Shown: piece after piece, positions 53,742 through 60,700 of the stretch | How the letters are laid out: each line of letters opens with the position of its first letter | Position numbering within the stretch: the first letter of the stretch is position 1 | Assembly (NCBI RefSeq): GCF_018760365.1 | Contig: NZ_JAHIAB010000002.1 | Span: forward strand, 372,001 to 436,000 | Length of the DNA: 64,000 bases | Source: Pseudooceanicola endophyticus | GTDB lineage: Bacteria > Pseudomonadota > Alphaproteobacteria > Rhodobacterales > Rhodobacteraceae | Direction: 5' to 3' | Made by a program: the position numbers and the translations under genes | The notes under the pieces: generated by a model | Database searches by the model: none | Told to the model about the DNA's origin: nothing | The model's input: the letters and a program-made list of their open reading frames with translations, nothing else

Positions 53742-54800
53742 ATGGGAATTTTGGTGGATGGTGAGCTGTTGCTTTACGGGGTCGTGGGCGACGACTTCTG
53801 GGGCGACGGTTTCACGTCATCGGAGGTCATCACCGCGCTGGCCGAGGTCGGGCGGGATACCGACATCACCGTGCGCATCAACTCGGGCGGCGGATATACC
53901 GACGACGGGATCGCGATCTACAACGCCCTGCAGGCCCATCGCGGCGACGTGGCGGTGGTGGTCGATGCCATCGCGGCGTCTTCGGCCTCGATCATCGCCA
54001 TGGCGGGCGACACGATCACCATGCGCACCGGCGCGCTGATGATGATCCATGACCCGGCGATGATGACCTGGGGCAATGCCGGCGATCATGAGAAATCGAC
54101 CGAACAGCTGCATAAGCTGGCCGATCTGATGGCGGACATCTACGCCGAACAGACCGGCGAGGACGCCGCCGCGATCCGCGAGGACATGAAGGCGGAACTC
54201 TGGATGACCGGGGCCGAGGCCGTAGAGCGCGGCTTTGCCACCGACACCGAAAGCGGCAAGGCCAAGGCCGTCGCCGCCTTCGATTACCGCGCCTATGCGC
54301 AAGCCCCCAAGCACCTGAAGACCACGGCCCGCAAGGAAAAGTGGTCCTTCAAGGCGCTGGCGGACCCTGCGGCCCCCGCCGCCAAACCCAAGACCCATGC
54401 ACAGGAGACCCCGACCATGGACGGAAAGAATGCGCCGCAGGGCACGCCGCCCGGCGGCCCGACCAGCGCGGACGTGAAGGCGCGCATCAAGGCCATCACC
54501 GGCCACAAGGCCGCCGCCGGGCGGGCCACGCTGGCCGCGCACCTGGCCTTCGACACCGACATGCCCCTGGAAGAGGCCGTGGCGGTGATGGAAGCCGCCG
54601 CCGGGGATGCAGGCACCCCAGAGGACACCCCGCCCGAGGGCACGCCGGACCCGGACGGGCAGGGCGGCAGCACGACCGCGGAACTCTACCAGCAGCGCCG
54701 CACGCAGTCCCTGGCGCAGCCGGGCGGCAAGCCCGCGCCGAAGCCGCAGGCCACCATCGACATGCGCGGCATCTACGCCGCCCGCAACAAGGGAGCGTAA
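53742..54800 (+). CDS. ClpP/S49-type prohead protease fused to scaffold (lambda gpC-like)
   Basis: 352 residues from ATG 53742 (CAGGAGACA upstream). Residues 1-190 are a ClpP-like serine protease: ITVRINSGGGYTDDGIAIYNAL, nucleophile region DAIAASSASIIAMAGD (Ser near residue 87) and the His in ALMMIHDPAMM. Residues 190-225 are a Pro/Ala/Lys linker. Residues 226-352 are the scaffold, also made separately from an internal start at 54417. The protease digests the scaffold and itself during prohead maturation, as known for lambda C/Nu3. Confidence 0.85.
   Translation: MGILVDGELLLYGVVGDDFWGDGFTSSEVITALAEVGRDTDITVRINSGGGYTDDGIAIYNALQAHRGDVAVVVDAIAASSASIIAMAGDTITMRTGALMMIHDPAMMTWGNAGDHEKSTEQLHKLADLMADIYAEQTGEDAAAIREDMKAELWMTGAEAVERGFATDTESGKAKAVAAFDYRAYAQAPKHLKTTARKEKWSFKALADPAAPAAKPKTHAQETPTMDGKNAPQGTPPGGPTSADVKARIKAITGHKAAAGRATLAAHLAFDTDMPLEEAVAVMEAAAGDAGTPEDTPPEGTPDPDGQGGSTTAELYQQRRTQSLAQPGGKPAPKPQATIDMRGIYAARNKGA
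54417..54800 (+). CDS. Nested scaffold protein (Nu3-like), in frame within the protease gene
   Basis: An in-frame ATG at 54417 is preceded by CAGGAGACC, a good Shine-Dalgarno inside the protease gene, and would give a 127-residue protein (MDGKNAPQGTPPGG...). It is Pro/Ala/Gly-rich with one helical segment (SADVKARIKAITGHKAAAGRATLAAHL), as expected for a scaffold. This mirrors the lambda C/Nu3 nested pair. Separate expression is inference. Confidence 0.6.
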   Translation: MDGKNAPQGTPPGGPTSADVKARIKAITGHKAAAGRATLAAHLAFDTDMPLEEAVAVMEAAAGDAGTPEDTPPEGTPDPDGQGGSTTAELYQQRRTQSLAQPGGKPAPKPQATIDMRGIYAARNKGA

Positions 54801-54803
54801 CCC

Positions 54804-55184
54804 ATGGAAAAGGTCACCATGATGACCCGCAATCTGTCGTTCCTGCTGTCGCACGCGGCGGGCACGCGGTCGTTCAACACGATCACCATCGCCGCCGGTG
54901 AAGGCGAGCTGGCTCCGGGCACGGTGCTGGGCAAGGTCACGGCCTCGGATCTTTACGTGGTTTCGCCCGAGGCCGAGACGGTCGGCAAGGAAGGCGCGGA
55001 AACCGCCCTGGCCGTGCTGGCCTATGCGGTCGATGCCACCGACGCGGACGTGGACGCGCTGGTGGTGGATGCGGATGCCGAAGTGAAGGTGGGGATGCTG
55101 ACCTTCGACGCAACCGTGGATGACGAAACCAAGACGGATGCCAAGCTGGCGCAGCTGACCGCTGCCGGCATCCGCGCGCGCTGA
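54804..55184 (+). CDS. Head decoration protein, lambda gpD-like
   Basis: 126 residues. GTRSFNTITIAAGEGELAPGTVLGKVTASDLYVVSPEAE and AETALAVLAYAVDATDADVDALVVDADAEVKVGMLTFD match the gpD fold that stabilises the expanded capsid. ATG 54804 or the Met six residues later. It lies between scaffold and capsid genes, as in lambda. Confidence 0.8.
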   Translation: MEKVTMMTRNLSFLLSHAAGTRSFNTITIAAGEGELAPGTVLGKVTASDLYVVSPEAETVGKEGAETALAVLAYAVDATDADVDALVVDADAEVKVGMLTFDATVDDETKTDAKLAQLTAAGIRAR

Positions 55185-55198
55185 AGGAGAAAAGCAGC

Positions 55199-56191
55199 AT
55201 GTTGTGGGATAATTTCGGCCTGATCGCGCTGACCGCGACCCTGAACAACCAGCCCTTCGTGCCGGGGCAGGTGGGGGCCACCGGCATCTTCCACGAAGAG
55301 GGCGTGGATACCACCATCGTCATGGTGGAAGAGCAGAACGGCAGTCTGTCGATCATCGAACCGACCGAACGCGGCGGGCCGGGCACCACGGTTGGCGATG
55401 ACGAACGCAACCTGATCCCCTTCAAGGTGGATCACTTCGAAATCAACGATACCGTGCGCGCCGACGAAGTGCAGGGCGTGCGCCTGCTGGGCAGCACCGA
55501 CCAGATGGAAACGGTGCAGACCCGGATCGACAGCAAGCTGGGGCGCCACGCGATCCGCCTGGACGCCACGCTGGAACACCAGCGCGTCGGCGCGATCAAG
55601 GGCATCGTGCTGTCAGGCAAGGGCAAGGTGCTGCACAACCTCTATGACCGTTTCGGCATCGCGGTGCCGGCGGCGGTGTCTCTGGGGCTGGACGGCGACG
55701 TGTCGAAGCTGGCGAGCGCCATCAAGAGCAACGTCATCATCCCGATGGAAGACGAACTGGATGCGGCCTATTCCGGCACTCACGCCTTCTGTGGTGACGA
55801 ATTCCATGCCTTCCTGTGGGATCAGCCCGAGGTGCGCGAAACCTACCTGGCGCAGGCCGGGGGCACGCTGCGCGATGGCGCGCCCGATGTCTTCAATTTC
55901 GGGCAAATCACCTGGGAACGCTACCGCACCGGCAAGAAGGCCACGGCGGCCAATGGCGGCGCGCCCTTCATCGCCGCGAACAAGGCCCGCATCGTCCCCA
56001 AGGGCGTGCCGGAACTGTTCATCACCCGCTTCGCCCCGGCGGACCTGGAAGAGACGGTGAACACCATCGGCCTGCCGCGCTACGCGAACCAGTACCCGAT
56101 GGCGAACGGCAAGGGCCGTCACCTGGACAGCCAGATGAACGCGATTTCGCTCTGCACCCGGCCCGGTGTCCTGCGCGAAGTCACCATCTGA
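55199..56191 (+). CDS. Major capsid protein, lambda gpE family
   Basis: 330 residues, ATG 55199 behind AAGGAGAAAA. HK97-type capsid fold of the gpE type: TATLNNQPFVPGQVGATGIFHEEGVDTTIVMVEEQNG, RNLIPFKVDHFEINDTVRADEVQGVRLLG, AYSGTHAFCGDEFHAFLWDQPEVRETYLAQ and the C-terminal RYANQYPMANGKGRHLDSQMNAISLCTRPGVL are characteristic. It forms the icosahedral shell. A hairpin terminator follows 26 bases after the stop. Confidence 0.92.
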   Translation: MLWDNFGLIALTATLNNQPFVPGQVGATGIFHEEGVDTTIVMVEEQNGSLSIIEPTERGGPGTTVGDDERNLIPFKVDHFEINDTVRADEVQGVRLLGSTDQMETVQTRIDSKLGRHAIRLDATLEHQRVGAIKGIVLSGKGKVLHNLYDRFGIAVPAAVSLGLDGDVSKLASAIKSNVIIPMEDELDAAYSGTHAFCGDEFHAFLWDQPEVRETYLAQAGGTLRDGAPDVFNFGQITWERYRTGKKATAANGGAPFIAANKARIVPKGVPELFITRFAPADLEETVNTIGLPRYANQYPMANGKGRHLDSQMNAISLCTRPGVLREVTI

Positions 56192-56217
56192 TCCACATCC
56201 GGTCACCGACCCGATGC

Positions 56218-56246
56218 AAGGCCCGGCAGCACCCCTGCCGGGCCTT
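56218..56246 (+). terminator. Hairpin after the major capsid gene
   Basis: AAGGCCCGGCAG and CTGCCGGGCCTT form a perfect 12-bp stem with a five-base loop. T-run is weak, so it probably lowers downstream expression rather than stopping it, raising capsid yield relative to connectors. Confidence 0.6.
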
Positions 56247-56313
56247 CGACTTCGGCCCCGTCCGGGCGCGTGCCCGGATCGGCCTGCAGTCGTGACAGAG
56301 AAAGGGGGGCCAC

Positions 56314-56820
56314 ATGGCCGAAAAGAAAATCTGGGTGGCGTTCAAGAGCGCAACGCCCGTGCCCGCGTCCGTCCTGGGCGAGACGGCGGACCGCCGGATG
56401 AAGATCGGGGCCCCCGTGCAGCTGCCCGCGACCTATGCGGCGCAGATGATCGACAACGGCTTTGCGGTGGTGTCCAGCGCGCCCGTGACCACGGAGAAGA
56501 CCAGTGCCAAGACCACCAGCAAGAAGGCCACTGCCAAGGCTGCCGCCGGTAAGGCTGCCGCTGCCAATGTCACCGATAAAAAGGCCACCGCCGATGCCGT
56601 CACCGATCCGGCGCAGGCCAGTCTGAACATGGGCGACACGGGCGAAGGCACCACCGACCCGCTGACGGTCGAGGCGGCGCAGGCGGCCTATGACGCCATC
56701 ACGGCGCAGATGGAAACCCTGTCCGAGGACACGCCGGAATGGCAGGCGCTGAAGGACCAGCTGGACGACGCGGCAACCGCCCTTGCTGAGGCACAGGACG
56801 CCGCCAAGGCAGGTGTCTGA
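56314..56820 (+). CDS. gpFI-like packaging accessory protein (by position)
   Basis: 168 residues. A small N-terminal domain (IWVAFKSATPVPASVLGETADRRMKIGAPVQLPATYAAQMIDNGFAVVS) is followed by a long Ala/Lys/Thr low-complexity linker (about 55-90) and a helical acidic end. In lambda the gene after the capsid is FI, also Ala-rich, which helps terminase dock; the match is by position and composition. Stop and next start overlap by one base. Confidence 0.5.
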   Translation: MAEKKIWVAFKSATPVPASVLGETADRRMKIGAPVQLPATYAAQMIDNGFAVVSSAPVTTEKTSAKTTSKKATAKAAAGKAAAANVTDKKATADAVTDPAQASLNMGDTGEGTTDPLTVEAAQAAYDAITAQMETLSEDTPEWQALKDQLDDAATALAEAQDAAKAGV

Positions 56821-57191
56821 TGGACGCCAGCCTGCGCGATGAACTGAAGGCCGAAGTGGATGACCTGTGGTCCGAGACCATCCGCCATCTGCCGCTGGCG
56901 AAGGGCGCGCCCGACACCACGCGCAGCCCGGCGGAATTTGCCGCGATCCTGCGCACCGGCGCGCGGGACGAAGAGCGCCCGAACTACGCGGGCACCTCGG
57001 GGCGGCGCGTGGGCGTGATGGCGGACGGCGGGGTGCTGCGGATCGACCGCAGCGCCTGGCCGGACGTTCTGCCGCGCAAGGGCGACAAGGTGGTGGCGCT
57101 GGATCGCGAGGGCCAGCCGGTCTTCGACGTGCTGGCGGTGGATGATCGGTCGCACCTGCGGCTGATCTGTGACCTGGGGGAGGCGAACTGA
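56820..57191 (+). CDS. Head-tail connector, gpFII-like position
   Basis: 123 residues. A helical N-terminus (RDELKAEVDDLWSETIRHLPLAKG) then a beta-rich part (YAGTSGRRVGVMADGGVLRIDRSAWPDVLPRKGDKVVALDREGQPVFDVLAVDDRSHLRLICDL). Such short beta proteins with an ELKAEVDDLW start are annotated as head-tail joining proteins in related prophages. One-base overlaps at both ends place it in the connector block. Confidence 0.55.
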   Translation: MDASLRDELKAEVDDLWSETIRHLPLAKGAPDTTRSPAEFAAILRTGARDEERPNYAGTSGRRVGVMADGGVLRIDRSAWPDVLPRKGDKVVALDREGQPVFDVLAVDDRSHLRLICDLGEAN

Positions 57192-57970
57192 TGTCCCTGA
57201 CCATGATGGCGCTGCGGATCGCGGCGATCAAAGCCCTGAAGGCCGGCGGAACGCTGGTCGGGGACAACGTGCTGGACAGCCAGATTTCCGCCTTCGATCA
57301 CACGGCCAAGGGCGGGCTGCAGACGGATCAGCAAAGGCCCTTCATCGCGGTCTATACCGACGCGGCGAAGGCCGATGATCTGGGGCAGGCGGGCCTGCGG
57401 GGCAACGGGGTGGTGGACATCCTCTTCAACACCGGCGTTGCCATGACCATGACGCAGACGAACCGCGACACCGGCGCGTCCGAGATCATGGAAGGCTTCC
57501 CCGCCACCGATGCGCATTTCGAAGCTGTCCTGGACGTGCTGGAATGGCAGCTGGGCCGGGTGCTGTCGGACCCGGACAACCCTTGGGCCGATGTCTTCCG
57601 GGGCTTCGTGCTGTCCTATGCGGGCAAGCATCATGTCCGTTCGTCCAGCGCCGCAGATCAGGTGCGCCTGGCCGCCGGTCAGACCCGCCTGCGGGTCGAG
57701 GTCTTTGCCGATCCGCGTCCCGGCCAGCCGATGGACCCCGAAGGCCCCTGGGGCCGCTTCCTGGCGCTGATGGAAGCCGAGGCGGTGCCGCAGCTGGTGC
57801 TGTTCCAGATGGCGCTGGCGGACGCCTCCGAGGGCGCCTATCCGGCGGCGGAACAGCTGCTGGCGATGCCGGTGGCCGATGCCGAGGCGCTGCAGCTTTA
57901 CACCTTCGGCGGCGTGGCGCGCGATGTCACCCTGTCCGATCCCTCGGGCGCTGCGGTGCCGGTGTCCTGA
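57191..57970 (+). CDS. Probable tail terminator / head-tail connector protein
   Basis: 259 residues. Starts with MALRIAAIKALKAGGTLVGDNVLDSQISAFD, then ADQQRPFIAVYTD-like strands and long helices (HFEAVLDVLEWQLGRVL). The arrangement fits the tail-terminator group (alpha-beta sandwich that caps the tail tube), but I recognise no exact family. Its stop overlaps the V gene start (TGATG). Confidence 0.5.
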   Translation: MSLTMMALRIAAIKALKAGGTLVGDNVLDSQISAFDHTAKGGLQTDQQRPFIAVYTDAAKADDLGQAGLRGNGVVDILFNTGVAMTMTQTNRDTGASEIMEGFPATDAHFEAVLDVLEWQLGRVLSDPDNPWADVFRGFVLSYAGKHHVRSSSAADQVRLAAGQTRLRVEVFADPRPGQPMDPEGPWGRFLALMEAEAVPQLVLFQMALADASEGAYPAAEQLLAMPVADAEALQLYTFGGVARDVTLSDPSGAAVPVS

Positions 57971-58554
57971 TGTCGCGGCTGGTCACGATCATTGACGATT
58001 TGCGCCGCCGGGTCGCGGATCTGGAACGCCGGTTGCGCGGCCAGACCCGCACCGGCGTTATCGTGGCGGTCGATCCTGCGAACGGGCTGGCGCGGGTGCA
58101 GCTGCAGGACGGGGACAGCCCTTTCCTGACCGGCTGGATCCCCTGGGAAGAGGCTGCGGCGGGGGCGATGAAGACCCACACGCCGCCGTCCGTTGGTCAG
58201 CAGGTGCGGCTGTTCAGCGAAAGCGGCGACCTGGTGGATGCGACCATTCAGGGCAGCCTGAATTCGGATGCGAATGGCCGTCCCTCGGGGGCGGGGGATG
58301 CCTTCATCCTCGCTTCGGTCGGCGGGGCCAGCATCACCATCACCGGCGGCGGGTCGCAAGCGGTGGTGACGGTCGGGGCTGCCACCCTGACCCTGGACCC
58401 CGACGCGATCACCCTGGACGCGGCCACGATCACCCTGCGCGGCAACGTCGCCGCCGAGGGCGGTTCGCTGACCCATAACGGCACCAACGTGGGCGACACC
58501 CACACCCACGGCGGGATCACGGCGGGGCCGTCTTCGACCGGCACGCCCGAGTGA
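57970..58554 (+). CDS. Baseplate spike protein V (P2 gpV-like)
   Basis: 194 residues from ATG 57970. The N-terminal OB fold: DLRRRVADLERRLRGQTRTGVIVAVDPANGLARVQLQDGDSPFLTGWIPWEEAAAG. The centre is a beta-helix with TLTLDPDAITLDAATITLRGNV repeats. The end is GDTHTHGGITAGPSSTGTPE with His-x-His, which binds iron at the spike tip in P2-type spikes. It pierces the cell envelope during contraction. Confidence 0.85.
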   Translation: MSRLVTIIDDLRRRVADLERRLRGQTRTGVIVAVDPANGLARVQLQDGDSPFLTGWIPWEEAAAGAMKTHTPPSVGQQVRLFSESGDLVDATIQGSLNSDANGRPSGAGDAFILASVGGASITITGGGSQAVVTVGAATLTLDPDAITLDAATITLRGNVAAEGGSLTHNGTNVGDTHTHGGITAGPSSTGTPE

Positions 58555-58561
58555 TCTGCAG

Positions 58562-58586
58562 ACCGGCGCGCGTGGGGCGCGCCGGT
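58562..58586 (+). terminator. Hairpin between V and W genes
   Basis: ACCGGCGCGC and GCGCGCCGGT, a perfect 10-bp stem with a GTGGG loop, no T-run. Same style as the hairpins after the capsid gene and before the sheath gene. Confidence 0.45.
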
Positions 58587-58612
58587 GCCCCTTCCAAACC
58601 CCGAGGCATCCC

Positions 58613-58999
58613 ATGGACCTTGACCCCCAGACGGGCGGCACCGTCACGGGCTGGGCGCATGTCGTCCAGAGCCTGCAGACCCTGATGCGCACCCGGCTGA
58701 ACACCCGCGTCTTCAGGCGCGAATTCGGATCGGGCGTGCCGCAGCTGATCGACGCCCCGATGAACAGCGCCAACGTGCTGGCCCTTTACGTCGCCGTGGC
58801 CGAGGCCATCGACGTCTGGGAACCGCGCTTCGAGCTGACGGACGTGGCCCTTGAAGCGAATGCGCAGGGCCAGTTCACCATGACCCTGACCGGGGCCTAC
58901 CTGCCGAATGCCCACCTGGGCGACATGTCCACCGTTTCCGACGACACCCGCACCGTGAAGGTGCAGGCGACCGGGGCCGATGTCTGGAGCACCGCATGA
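58613..58999 (+). CDS. Baseplate wedge protein W (GPW/gp25)
   Basis: 128 residues. Gp25/lysozyme-like baseplate fold: TVTGWAHVVQSLQTLMRTRLNTRVFRREFGSGVPQLIDAPMNSANVLALYVAVAEAIDVWEPRFELTDV, with the conserved R-x-x-F-G-S-G motif and E-P-R-F. It links baseplate wedge to sheath. Its end overlaps the J gene by four bases. Confidence 0.88.
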   Translation: MDLDPQTGGTVTGWAHVVQSLQTLMRTRLNTRVFRREFGSGVPQLIDAPMNSANVLALYVAVAEAIDVWEPRFELTDVALEANAQGQFTMTLTGAYLPNAHLGDMSTVSDDTRTVKVQATGADVWSTA

Positions 59000-59952
59000 G
59001 CCGTTATTCCGCCCTTGATCTGGCCGCGCTGCCGGACCCGAGCGCCATTGTCGCGCTGGATTTCGACGCGATCCTGGAAGCCCGCCTGACCGAACTGGAA
59101 GCGCAGCTGGCCGAGGTCTTCGACGCCGCCAAGGTGGCCGAGGTCATGGCCCTGGCGCGCAACATCGCGGCCAGCCCCATGCGCTATCTGAACGAAGCCG
59201 CCGCCGCGCGCGAACTTTACATGGAAAACCGCATCAATCAGGCGGTGCGGTCGGTCTTCCTGGCGACGGCGACGGGCGATGACCTGGACCAGATCGGCGC
59301 CAACCGGGGCGTGGTGCGAAAGGTGCTGGACGACAGCGACGCGGACAATCCGGTGATGGAAAGCGATGCGACGTTCCGCGCCCGCATCCAGCTGGTGATC
59401 GAAGCCTGGTCGCCCCACGGCACGGAAGGGTCCTATGTCTATTGGGCGCTGGATGCGGACGACAGGGTGGTGGATGTGGCCGTTTACGGCCCGAACCACG
59501 GGCTGGACCCCGCGATCCCGCCTGCCGAACCCAAGATGGTCATCCTGTCCTCCGAGGGCGACGGCACGGCGGACGCGGATCTGCTGCAGGCGGTCTATGA
59601 CAACTGCACCGTGGACACCCGCCGACCCGTCGCGGACAAGCTGACGGTGATTTCGGCAACGCCCGTCACCTATTCGGTCGAGGCGGTGCTATACGTCACC
59701 AGCCCCGAGGCCGCATCGGCGGTGCAGGACGCCGCGCAGGCCGCTGTCGAAGCCTTCGCGGCGGGCCGGATCAGGATCGGCCGGAAACTCTACCGCGCGT
59801 CCCTGGCGGCGGCGCTGAATGTCTCGGGCGTGGTGGACGTTGACGTGATTTCCCCCGCCGCCAGTGTCGAGGTCGGACCCTTTGAGGCCGCCTATTGCGA
59901 CAGCATCACCATCACCCTGCAGTCGATCACCGGGGGATGGCGCGATGTCTGA
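58996..59952 (+). CDS. Baseplate assembly protein J
   Basis: 318 residues, P2 gpJ / Mu gp47 family. LDLAALPDPSAIVALDFDAILEARLTELEAQL at the start, MRYLNEAAAARELYMENRINQAVRSVFLATATGDDLDQIGANRGVVR, VIEAWSPHGTEGSYVYWALDADDRVVDVAVYGP, and a C-terminal RIRIGRKLYRASLAAALNVSGVVDVDV. Forms the baseplate wedge with W and I. ATGA overlaps on both sides. Confidence 0.92.
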   Translation: MSRYSALDLAALPDPSAIVALDFDAILEARLTELEAQLAEVFDAAKVAEVMALARNIAASPMRYLNEAAAARELYMENRINQAVRSVFLATATGDDLDQIGANRGVVRKVLDDSDADNPVMESDATFRARIQLVIEAWSPHGTEGSYVYWALDADDRVVDVAVYGPNHGLDPAIPPAEPKMVILSSEGDGTADADLLQAVYDNCTVDTRRPVADKLTVISATPVTYSVEAVLYVTSPEAASAVQDAAQAAVEAFAAGRIRIGRKLYRASLAAALNVSGVVDVDVISPAASVEVGPFEAAYCDSITITLQSITGGWRDV

Positions 59953-60691
59953 CACCCCCCGCAGCCTGTTGCCGGTGACCGCGTCCGATCTGGTGAAGGC
60001 GCTGGACCTGCTGGAAGAACGGCTGTTCGCGCTGCCCACGTCGATGATCACGAAGGACCCGCAGTCGGTCAGCGTGGCCTATCTGGATCACCTGGCCTGG
60101 GAAGAGTCGGTGGACGTGTGGGACGCCGACTGGTCGGAAGAGGTCAAGCGATCCGTGATCGCGGCCAGCGCCGAGGTGCACAGATACAAGGGCACGCCCC
60201 ATGCGATCCGCCACGCGCTGGCGGCCTTCGACGTGGATGTGGACCTGCTGGAATGGTGGCAGCCCGGCGGCGTTGACGCCGGACTGGTCGCGGGCAGTTT
60301 CCGCGTCACCGCCTTCGTCAACGCCAGCTTCTATGACGGCAGCGAAGACCGGCTGGACAATCGCATGGTCAAGGCCATGACCGCCGTCCTGCAGCGCGCC
60401 GCGCCGGTGTCGCGCAAGCTGGTCTTCCGCCTGGGCGAAACCTACCGAACCGGCGTCGCCCTGCGCGCCGGGCAGCAATCAAGCGGCCTGGACCGGCGCA
60501 AGCTGGCTCCGACGCCGCGCACCGACATCCCCCAAAGCGACCTGCAGCTGCGGGCCGGTGCGCGGGCGCAGCATCGCATGACGGCAGTGCTGTCCCCGAT
60601 GCCCGCCAGCGGCACCAGCAGCGCCGCCATCACCACCAGAGCCGCGATTTCACAGGCTGCCATCAGCCGCGAAACCCATGACATCGAGTGA
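59945..60691 (+). CDS. Tail protein I
   Basis: 248 residues from ATG 59945 within the end of J. P2 gpI family: SLLPVTASDLVKALDLLEERLFALPTSMITKDPQSVSVAYLDHLAWEESVDVWDADWSEEVKRSVIAASAEVHRYKGTPHAIRHALAAFDVDVDLLEWW, with the WEESVDVWDADW and KGTP motifs. It connects the baseplate to the tail fibres. The last 60 residues are disordered. Confidence 0.9.
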   Translation: MSDTPRSLLPVTASDLVKALDLLEERLFALPTSMITKDPQSVSVAYLDHLAWEESVDVWDADWSEEVKRSVIAASAEVHRYKGTPHAIRHALAAFDVDVDLLEWWQPGGVDAGLVAGSFRVTAFVNASFYDGSEDRLDNRMVKAMTAVLQRAAPVSRKLVFRLGETYRTGVALRAGQQSSGLDRRKLAPTPRTDIPQSDLQLRAGARAQHRMTAVLSPMPASGTSSAAITTRAAISQAAISRETHDIE

Positions 60692-60700
60692 GGAAATCCC

